Source of the DNA: DATLFP01 sp035540955
GTDB lineage: Bacteria > Actinomycetota > Acidimicrobiia > Acidimicrobiales > CADCSY01
Assembly: GCA_035540955.1 (NCBI GenBank)
Contig: DATLFP010000129.1
Coordinates: 1-7,322 of the forward strand
Length of the DNA: 7,322 nt
Reading direction: 5' to 3'
A program made the translations under genes and the position numbers. Below the pieces are notes generated by a model. It was not told where the DNA came from, searched no databases, and worked only from the letters and a program-made list of their open reading frames with translations. Shown in pieces: positions 1 through 5,561 of this stretch; the stretch's first letter is position 1, and the number at the start of each line of letters is the position of its first letter.

Positions 1-81
1 GACCCGCTCCGGAGGGCATCGGCGCATCGTAGGGGTCGGAACCCGGCGCTCCCCGAGCGACCTGCTACAAATGGCCCCCGG
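1..81. other. Non-coding leader before rmlA
   Basis: I see no convincing gene in this stretch. It holds a candidate -10 box near its right end (separate entry) and a four-codon ATG frame at 71-85 that overlaps the rmlA start, probably by chance. No good Shine-Dalgarno sequence lies just before the rmlA ATG. A short possible pairing (GGTCG near 35 with CGACC near 58) is too weak to call a terminator. The region may contain the end of an upstream intergenic space; what lies further left is unknown. Confidence 0.5.
66..71 (+). promoter_or_regulatory. Candidate -10 box for rmlA, possibly leaderless
   Basis: TACAAA is the only A/T-rich hexamer in an otherwise GC-rich leader and resembles the TAnnnT -10 element of actinobacterial promoters, although its last base is A. 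It ends 10 nt before the rmlA ATG, so transcription would begin at or a few bases before the start codon. The lack of a Shine-Dalgarno sequence there agrees with a leaderless mRNA. I see no clear -35 element. This is an inference from position and composition only. Confidence 0.3.
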
Positions 82-1188
82 ATGAAGGGCCTGATCCTTG
101 CAGGCGGTGCAGGAACCCGCCTGCGGCCGATCACCTACACGAGCGCGAAGCAGCTCGTCCCGGTGGCGAACAAGCCGATCCTCTTCTACGGGATCGAGGC
201 CATGGCCGAGGCCGGCATCAAGGAGATCGGCATCGTCGTCGGCGACACCCGCCGGGAGATCATGGAGGCCGTCGGCGACGGCTCCCGGTGGGGCGTCGAG
301 ATCTCCTACGTCGTCCAGGAGAGCCCCGACGGCCTCGCCCACTGCGTGCTCATCGCCCGCGACTTCCTCGGCGACGACGAATTCGTGATGTACCTCGGCG
401 ACAACCTCGTGCAGGACGGCATCGCCGGCGTGGTGCGCGCGTTCGAGGAGGAGCGGGCTCGGGTGTCGGCGCCGACGCTCGACGGGCCGGTCGAGCCGCC
501 GGCGGCGCAGATCCTCCTCGTGCCCGTCGAGGACCCCCAGCGGTTCGGCGTGGCCGAGCTCGACGCCGCCGGCAACGTGATCCGCCTCGTCGAGAAGCCG
601 ACCGAGCCGCCGTCGAACCTCGCGCTCGCCGGGGTGTACCTGTTCGACGCCAGGATCCACGAGGCCGTCCGCGCCATCAGGCCGTCGGCCCGCAACGAGC
701 TCGAGATCACCGACGCCATCCAGTGGCTGCTCGACCACGGCCACCGCGTCCTCGCCCGCGTGCTCGACGGGTGGTGGCTCGACACCGGCAAGAAGGACCC
801 GCTGCTCGAGGCCAACCGGGTGATCCTCGAGTCGATCGAGCGCCGGATCACCGGCACCGTCGATGCCGCCAGCACCGCCGACGGTCGGGTCGTGCTCGAG
901 GAGGGCGCCGAGCTGGTGCGGTCGCAGGTGCGGGGTCCCGCCATCATCGGCCGCGGCACGCGGATCGTCGACAGCTTCGTCGGGCCGTTCACCGCCATCG
1001 GCGACGACTGCGTGGTGTCGGGCTCGGAGATCGACCACTCGGTGGTGATGAGCGGGAGCCGCATCCTCGACGCCGGTCGCCTCGTCGACTGCCTCATCGG
1101 CCGCGAGGCCGAGGTGACCCGCAGCGGCGTCACCCCCCGGGCCACGAGGCTGCTGATCGGCGATCACAGCCAGATCGACCTCGGCTAG
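82..1188 (+). CDS. rmlA: Glucose-1-phosphate thymidylyltransferase, long form (RmlA)
   Basis: This 368-residue protein would join dTTP and glucose-1-phosphate to give dTDP-glucose and pyrophosphate, the first step of dTDP-rhamnose synthesis in the cytoplasm. The N-terminal nucleotidyltransferase signature is clear: GGAGTRLRP at residues 8-16 and KQLVPVANKP at 23-32. YLGDN at 104-108 carries the metal-binding Asp107, EKP lies at 171-173, ELEITD at 206-211 and WWLDTG at 231-236. From about residue 265 to 350 there are hexapeptide-like repeats (for example IIGRGTRIV) typical of a left-handed beta-helix. That places it in the long RmlA/StrD branch (usually about 355 residues) rather than the short enterobacterial RmlA. 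A slightly long loop near residues 130-145 accounts for the extra length. The ATG at 82 is the natural start because the signature begins three residues later. It is 36 nt from rmlB. A related sugar-phosphate nucleotidyltransferase specificity cannot be excluded, but the neighbours support thymidylyl transfer. Confidence 0.93.
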   Translation: MKGLILAGGAGTRLRPITYTSAKQLVPVANKPILFYGIEAMAEAGIKEIGIVVGDTRREIMEAVGDGSRWGVEISYVVQESPDGLAHCVLIARDFLGDDEFVMYLGDNLVQDGIAGVVRAFEEERARVSAPTLDGPVEPPAAQILLVPVEDPQRFGVAELDAAGNVIRLVEKPTEPPSNLALAGVYLFDARIHEAVRAIRPSARNELEITDAIQWLLDHGHRVLARVLDGWWLDTGKKDPLLEANRVILESIERRITGTVDAASTADGRVVLEEGAELVRSQVRGPAIIGRGTRIVDSFVGPFTAIGDDCVVSGSEIDHSVVMSGSRILDAGRLVDCLIGREAEVTRSGVTPRATRLLIGDHSQIDLG

Positions 1189-1210
1189 GTCGGCCCGCGA
1201 GGGCGACCAC

Positions 1211-1216
1211 TACCCT
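1211..1216 (+). promoter_or_regulatory. Candidate -10 box for rmlB, possibly leaderless
   Basis: TACCCT matches the TAnnnT -10 consensus and lies in the 36-nt gap between rmlA and rmlB, ending 8 nt before the preferred ATG at 1225. The arrangement mirrors the one before rmlA and would yield an mRNA with almost no leader. No recognisable -35 element is visible, and no strong Shine-Dalgarno sequence precedes the ATG. If real, it would give the rmlB-rmlD-ugd block its own promoter. The evidence is short-motif matching and spacing only. Confidence 0.35.
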
Positions 1217-1224
1217 CGGTGGCC

Positions 1225-2235
1225 ATGAACCTGCTGGTGACCGGGGGTGCCGGCTTCATCGGCGCGAACTTCACCCGCTGGTGGATCGACCGTCACGAGG
1301 GCGACCGCATCGTCGTGCTCGACGCCCTCACCTACGCCGGCAACCCGGCCAACCTCGACGGGATCGACGGCGACGTCCGGCTCGTGGAGGGCGACATCGC
1401 CGACACCGGGCTCGTCGAGTCGCTGCTCCGCGACGACGAGATCGACGTGGTCGTCAACTTCGCCGCCGAGTCGCACAACAGCCTCGCCATCCTCGACCCG
1501 CGGCGGTTCTTCCAGACCAACGTCATGGGCACGCTCGGCCTGCTCGAGGGATGCCGGCGGGCGGGGATCGGCCGGTTCCACCACATCTCCACCTGCGAGG
1601 TCTACGGCGACCTCCCCCTCGACGCCGACACCGCGTTCACCGAGCAGTCGCCGTACAACCCGCTCGCGCCCTACAACGCGTCGAAGGCGGGAGGCGACCA
1701 TGCCGTGCGCGCCTACCACCACGCCTACGGGCTACCGGTGACGATCACCAACTGCGCCAACAACTACGGGCCGCTGCAGTTCCCCGAGAAGGTGATGCCG
1801 CTGTTCATCACCCGGGCGCTCAACGACGAGGAGCTGCCGGTCTACGAGTCGAGCCAGAACACGCGCGAGTGGATCCACGTCGACGACCACTGCGCGGCCA
1901 TCGCCGCCGTCCTCGACCGCGGCCGGGTGGGCGAGACGTACTTCGTCGGAACCGGCGAGGAGCGCTCGGTGATGCAGGTGGCCGACACCGTCCTCGCCGC
2001 GCTCGGCAAGCCCGAGTCGCTGAAGAAGACGGTGGCCGACCGGCCCGGTCACGAGCGCCGCTACCTGCTCGACTCGACGAAGCTGCGCACCGAGCTCGGC
2101 TGGTCGCCGACGATCACGTGGGAGATGGGGATCCCGGCGACCGTCGAGTGGTACGCCGACAACCGCGACTGGTGGGAGCCGCTCCTCGAGCGGGCGCCCG
2201 TGGTCGAGGACGCCTGGGACGAGGTGCGGACGTGA
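1225..2235 (+). CDS. rmlB: dTDP-glucose 4,6-dehydratase (RmlB) with Cys-Glu catalytic pair
   Basis: This 336-residue extended short-chain dehydrogenase/reductase would convert dTDP-glucose to dTDP-4-keto-6-deoxyglucose using tightly bound NAD. The Rossmann motif TGGAGFIG starts at residue 6, the catalytic YxxxK is Tyr150-Lys154 (YNASK), and NCANNYGPLQFPEKVMPL plus the downstream REWIHVDDH are diagnostic of RmlB. Length fits the family (about 330-350). One key residue is unusual: the family motif STDEVYG reads STCEVYG here, so Cys124 replaces the Asp that normally acts as general acid beside Glu125. I chose the ATG at 1225; a GTG at 1219 in the same frame would add only two residues and would sit almost on the candidate -10 box. 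The stop overlaps the rmlD start (GTGA). Another nucleotide-sugar 4,6-dehydratase is possible given the Cys, but the other motifs favour dTDP-glucose. Confidence 0.9.
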   Translation: MNLLVTGGAGFIGANFTRWWIDRHEGDRIVVLDALTYAGNPANLDGIDGDVRLVEGDIADTGLVESLLRDDEIDVVVNFAAESHNSLAILDPRRFFQTNVMGTLGLLEGCRRAGIGRFHHISTCEVYGDLPLDADTAFTEQSPYNPLAPYNASKAGGDHAVRAYHHAYGLPVTITNCANNYGPLQFPEKVMPLFITRALNDEELPVYESSQNTREWIHVDDHCAAIAAVLDRGRVGETYFVGTGEERSVMQVADTVLAALGKPESLKKTVADRPGHERRYLLDSTKLRTELGWSPTITWEMGIPATVEWYADNRDWWEPLLERAPVVEDAWDEVRT

Positions 2236-3074
2236 CCCGCGTCCTCATCACCGGCGCCGGCGGTCAGGTCGGCCGCGCCCTCGTCGACGCGTTCGCCGAC
2301 ACCGGCTGCGACGTCGTGGCCGCCGACCGGGCCGCCCTCGACGTGGGGAGTCGCGACGTCGCCGTCGGCGCCATCACCGCCCTGCGCCCCGACGTGATCA
2401 TCCACGCCGCGGCGTGGACCGAGGTCGACGCCTGCGAGTCCGACCCCGACCGCGCCTACCGCGTGAACGCCCTGGGCACTCGCCACGTCGCCGACGGCGC
2501 CCGCCGGGTCGGCGCCCATCTGGTGGCGATCTCCACCGACTACGTGTTCGACGGCCGCACCGATCGCCCGTACCTGGAGTGGGACCCGTGCAACCCGCTG
2601 TCGGTCTACGGCCGCTCGAAGCGGGCCGGCGAGCTCGAGGTCGACTCCGGCGCCGCCATCGTGCGCACCACCTGGGTGTTCGGCCGGGACGCCGGCGTCG
2701 TGCCGGCGGTCCTCCGGCTGGCCGCCGAGGGCGCCCCGCTGCGGTTCGTCTCCGACCAACGGGCGTGCCCCACGTTCGTCGACGACCTCGCCCCCGCCGT
2801 GCGGGATCTGGCCCTTACTCGGCGCCCGGGGACCTTCCACGTGACCAACCAGGGCGCCACCACCCCCCTCGACCTGGCCCGGGAGACCCTGCGCCTCGCA
2901 GGAGACGACCCGGCCCGCGTCGTACCCGTCACCAGTCAGGAGCTCGCTCGGCCCGCGCCTCGACCGGCCCGCTCCGACCTCGACAACGCCGCCCTGCGGC
3001 TGTCGGGGCTGCCCCTCCTGCCCGACCACCGTGAGTCGCTCGAGCGGCTCGTCAAGGAGCTCGTCGCCTCATGA
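2232..3074 (+). CDS. rmlD: dTDP-4-dehydrorhamnose reductase (RmlD)
   Basis: This 280-residue protein would reduce dTDP-4-keto-L-rhamnose to dTDP-L-rhamnose with NAD(P)H, the final step of the pathway. It starts at a GTG that overlaps the rmlB stop by 4 bp, with GAGG at 2221-2224 at suitable spacing. The nucleotide-binding motif GAGGQVG is at residues 8-14, STDYVFDG at 101-108 and the catalytic YGRSK at 126-130. The WTEVDACE and RTTWVFG segments are also typical of the RmlD family, and the length is normal (about 280-300). The reading frame remains open far upstream through rmlB and rmlA, but that extension is an Arg/Pro-rich shadow. The stop overlaps the ugd ATG by 4 bp (ATGA), so translation of the two is probably coupled. 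The substrate is made by RmlC, whose gene is not in this window. Confidence 0.93.
   Translation: MTRVLITGAGGQVGRALVDAFADTGCDVVAADRAALDVGSRDVAVGAITALRPDVIIHAAAWTEVDACESDPDRAYRVNALGTRHVADGARRVGAHLVAISTDYVFDGRTDRPYLEWDPCNPLSVYGRSKRAGELEVDSGAAIVRTTWVFGRDAGVVPAVLRLAAEGAPLRFVSDQRACPTFVDDLAPAVRDLALTRRPGTFHVTNQGATTPLDLARETLRLAGDDPARVVPVTSQELARPAPRPARSDLDNAALRLSGLPLLPDHRESLERLVKELVAS
3054..3059 (+). promoter_or_regulatory. Ribosome binding site for ugd
   Basis: AAGGAG inside the end of rmlD is a strong Shine-Dalgarno sequence 11 nt before the ATG at 3071. It supports that start and shows that ugd can recruit ribosomes itself as well as by coupling with rmlD. It is the best ribosome binding site I see in the window. 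Confidence 0.65.
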
Positions 3075-5539
3075 CCAGCAGGATCGCCGTGATCGGAACC
3101 GGCTACGTCGGTCTCACCACCGGTGCCTACCTCGCCCACCTCGGCCACGACGTCGTGTGTGCCGACGTGGTGCCCGAGAAGATCGCCATGCTCTCCAAGG
3201 GCAAGCTGCCGATCTACGAGCCCGGCCTCGAGGAGCTCGTGCGGGAGGGGATCGACGCCGGCCGCCTGACCTTCGTGCTCGGGGCGGCCACCGCCGTGCA
3301 CGACGCCGAGTTCGTGTTCCTGTGCGTGCAGACCCCGCAGGGCGAGGACGGCTCGGCCGACATGACCTACGTGCGCGACGCCGCCGCCGAGATCGGACCC
3401 GTCGTCCCCCGCGAGGCGATCGTCATCAACAAGTCGACCGTGCCGGTCGGATCGACCCGCGTCGTCGAGCAGGCCATGGGACGCGACGACGTGTCTGTCG
3501 TGTCGAACCCCGAGTTCCTGCGGGAGGGGTCGGCGGTGCACGACTGCCTGAACCCCGACCGCATCGTGATCGGCAGCGAGGACCAGGCCGCCGCCATGCG
3601 GGTGGCCAAGCTGTTCGAGAGCCTCAAGGCACCGCTGGTGATCACGGACCCGGCCTCGGCGGAGACGATCAAGTACGCGTCGAACGCGTTCCTCGCGTCG
3701 AAGGTCAGCTTCGTCAACGCGCTCGCGCACGTGTGCGAGGCCGTCGGCGCCGACGTGCGCGAGGTCGTCCTCGGCATGGGCTACGACAAGCGCATCGGCT
3801 TCGAGTTCCTCCGCCCCGGCCCCGGATGGGGCGGCTCATGTTTCCTGCCCGAGGAGACGCTGCTGGTGCGTCGGGATGGCCGCACGCGACTCCTGTCGTT
3901 CGAGGAGCTGTTCGCTGCCGTCGGCGAGGAAGGCCCGTCGGGCTGGGAGGCGCTCTCATGGCGGCCGATGGAGGCGCGGCCCGAGTTCCTTCCCATCTCG
4001 GCCTTCACGAAGCGGCCCTACGAGGGCGACGTCGTCGAGATCCGGACCAAGATGGGCCGGCGGGTGACGGTGACCGCCGACCATCCGGTCGTCGTGTGCG
4101 ACGGCCTCGACGAGGAGTCGGCCGACCGGTGCGAGCCGGTGCTGGCAGGCGAGGTCACCACCGACCACTGGGTCCCGATCGCCCAGGGCTACCCGCTGGT
4201 GCTCGACGACCCCCTCGTGCTGGGGACGCCGCCGGCGTCCAACCAGCCCCACGAGAACCCGCTCCCGGCCGAGATCGACGTCGACTGCCACTTCTGGCGG
4301 ATGATCGGCCTGTACCTCGCCGAGGGCCACACATCGGAACACCACGTGGTCTGGTCGTTCAACCACACCGGCGAGGAAGATCTCGTCGAGCAGATTGCGT
4401 CCTACTGGCGCGCTGCAGGCATGCGGGTGACCGTGAAGGACCGGCCCACCGCGCGAGCCGTGATCGTCCACTCGATCCGCCTCGCCCGCTTCTTTGACGC
4501 GCTCGGTCTCGGTCGGAACTGCTACGAGAAGGCCGTCCCGGACCGCATCTGGGACCGGTCGCAGATGGAGAAGTGGGCGCTGCTGCGCGGCCTCTGGGAC
4601 GGCGACGGGTCGTGGTCGTACATCAACGGCGGTCCCTCGGTGATCATGGAGTACGGCACCGCGTCGAAGCGCCTCGCCGACGGCATGCTGCGACTCCTCG
4701 GCGACCTCGGCATCGTCGCATCCCAGCGGATCGGCCGGACGACCAAGTCGACCGTTGACACCCACTGGCTGCGGATCAGCGGGGCCGATCAGATCGAGCA
4801 GGCCTGGAAGCTGTTCCCCGTGGAGGAGAGCGACGAGCACTCGGCGTCGATCGTCCGGCAGTCCAAGCGCATCGCGCCCACCGGGTACCGGATGCTGTCG
4901 AAGAACGCGGCGTGGGTACGGGTCGTGGGCACCGCTCGCCGGCCGTACGGCGGCGACGTGTACTCGGTGCACGTCCCGGGATCGGAGACGGTCGTGACCA
5001 CGGCCGGCTTGGTCTTGCACCAGTGCTTCCCCAAAGATACGCGGGCGCTCGTGAAGATCGCCGAGGACGCGGGGTACGACTTCGACCTGCTGCGGGGCGT
5101 CATCTCGGTGAACGAGGAGCAGTACGAGCGGATGGCCACCAAGGTGGAGCAGATGGCGGGGGGCTCGCTCGAGGGCAAGGTCATCGCCGCGTGGGGGCTG
5201 GCGTTCAAGGCCCGCACCGACGACCTGCGGGACTCGCCGGCCATCGAGGTGATCCGCCGGCTCCAGCAGCGGGGCGCGACCGTGCGGGCCTACGACCCCG
5301 CCATCACCGAGTCGCGCCCGGCGCTGGAGGGCATCGACGTCCATTTGGATCCGTACGGGCCGTGCGAGGGTGCCGACGTGCTCGTCGTGCTGACCGAGTG
5401 GGACGAGTTCCGGTGGCTCGACTTCGCCAAGGTCGCCGGCGTGATGGCGACCCCGCGCGTTGTCGACACCCGGAACCTGCTCGAGCCGCCGCTCGTGCGA
5501 CGCCGCGGCTTCCAGTACGAGGGCGTGGGCCGGTCCTGA
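3071..5539 (+). CDS. ugd: UDP-glucose 6-dehydrogenase precursor containing an intein
   Basis: The 822-residue precursor is a UDP-glucose dehydrogenase interrupted by a 395-residue intein (257-651). The enzyme oxidises UDP-glucose to UDP-glucuronate with two NAD+. The N-extein (1-256) has the Rossmann motif GTGYVG at 9-14, NPEFLREG at 146-153 with the catalytic-region Glu152, and KYASN at 201-205 with the conserved Lys201. It stops at GPGWGGS. The C-extein (652-822) resumes with CFPKD, which completes the family motif GGSCFPKD. Cys652 is therefore the catalytic thiohemiacetal-forming cysteine. FKARTDDLRDSP follows, leading into the C-terminal nucleotide-binding domain. Spliced, the enzyme is 427 residues, normal for bacterial Ugd; unspliced it lacks an intact active site. 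The frame is continuous, with no stops or shifts. It overlaps rmlD by 4 bp and is followed after 22 nt by the decarboxylase that would use UDP-glucuronate. The motifs favour UDP-glucose over other UDP-sugar dehydrogenases. Confidence 0.95.
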   Translation: MTSRIAVIGTGYVGLTTGAYLAHLGHDVVCADVVPEKIAMLSKGKLPIYEPGLEELVREGIDAGRLTFVLGAATAVHDAEFVFLCVQTPQGEDGSADMTYVRDAAAEIGPVVPREAIVINKSTVPVGSTRVVEQAMGRDDVSVVSNPEFLREGSAVHDCLNPDRIVIGSEDQAAAMRVAKLFESLKAPLVITDPASAETIKYASNAFLASKVSFVNALAHVCEAVGADVREVVLGMGYDKRIGFEFLRPGPGWGGSCFLPEETLLVRRDGRTRLLSFEELFAAVGEEGPSGWEALSWRPMEARPEFLPISAFTKRPYEGDVVEIRTKMGRRVTVTADHPVVVCDGLDEESADRCEPVLAGEVTTDHWVPIAQGYPLVLDDPLVLGTPPASNQPHENPLPAEIDVDCHFWRMIGLYLAEGHTSEHHVVWSFNHTGEEDLVEQIASYWRAAGMRVTVKDRPTARAVIVHSIRLARFFDALGLGRNCYEKAVPDRIWDRSQMEKWALLRGLWDGDGSWSYINGGPSVIMEYGTASKRLADGMLRLLGDLGIVASQRIGRTTKSTVDTHWLRISGADQIEQAWKLFPVEESDEHSASIVRQSKRIAPTGYRMLSKNAAWVRVVGTARRPYGGDVYSVHVPGSETVVTTAGLVLHQCFPKDTRALVKIAEDAGYDFDLLRGVISVNEEQYERMATKVEQMAGGSLEGKVIAAWGLAFKARTDDLRDSPAIEVIRRLQQRGATVRAYDPAITESRPALEGIDVHLDPYGPCEGADVLVVLTEWDEFRWLDFAKVAGVMATPRVVDTRNLLEPPLVRRRGFQYEGVGRS
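3839..5023 (+). mobile_element. Intein inserted before the Ugd catalytic cysteine
   Basis: This in-frame 395-residue insertion is predicted to excise itself by protein splicing. Block A begins with Cys257 (CFLPEETLLV). Block B ends in TADHPVVV, with Thr335 and His338 forming the usual TxxH. Block F is GDVYSVHVPG followed by block G, AGLVLHQ, ending at His650-Gln651. The +1 extein residue is Cys652. A C-terminal Gln instead of Asn is uncommon but occurs in known inteins. By hand alignment, the Asp and His often found in block F are Ser632 and Glu639. The middle carries a LAGLIDADG endonuclease domain (separate entry), and 395 residues is a usual size for a bifunctional intein. By hand count about 29 of 395 codons end in A/T, against 18 of 427 in the exteins. 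This suggests an acquired but largely adapted element. A spliceosomal-type or frameshift explanation does not fit, since the host motif is restored exactly. Confidence 0.93.
4301..4609 (+). other. LAGLIDADG homing endonuclease core within the intein
   Basis: Two dodecapeptide motifs lie 94 residues apart. The first is MIGLYLAEG at residues 411-419 and the second is LRGLWDGDG at 505-513. The catalytic acidic positions are kept as Glu418 and Asp512. Just before the second motif is KAVPDRIW with Lys487, resembling the conserved block D (K-x-I/V-P). After it, KRLADGMLRLLGDLGI resembles block H. The order C-D-E-H is that of DOD-type intein endonucleases, which cut an intein-less allele at the insertion site and spread the intein by repair. 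No internal stop or deletion is visible, so the domain may be active. Specificity cannot be read from the sequence; the natural target would be the joined ugd sequence across GGS/CFPKD. Confidence 0.85.
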
Positions 5540-5561
5540 TGAGGGCCTTCGAGGCGCGGTC

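Noticed and set aside
35..60. Possible hairpin or terminator in the leader
   Set aside because: Only about five base pairs with a long loop and no U-tract; not convincing.
71..85. Four-codon frame (MAPG) overlapping the rmlA start
   Set aside because: It has no ribosome binding site and is best explained by the A/T-rich candidate promoter next to the start codon.
1219..1224. GTG at 1219 as the rmlB start
   Set aside because: It adds only two residues, has no Shine-Dalgarno sequence and lies too close to the candidate -10 box; the ATG at 1225 gives the typical N terminus.
288..2231. Frame of rmlD stays open far upstream, giving an apparent 928-residue protein
   Set aside because: The upstream part is Arg/Pro-rich and antagonistic to the strongly recognisable RmlA and RmlB in the other frames; RmlD motifs begin only after the GTG at 2232.
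3839..5023. Insertion sequence, group I/II intron or gene fusion as explanation for the extra segment in Ugd
   Set aside because: There is no transposase, no inverted repeats and no frame break; the segment is in frame at both ends and has intein splicing blocks with exact restoration of the host motif.
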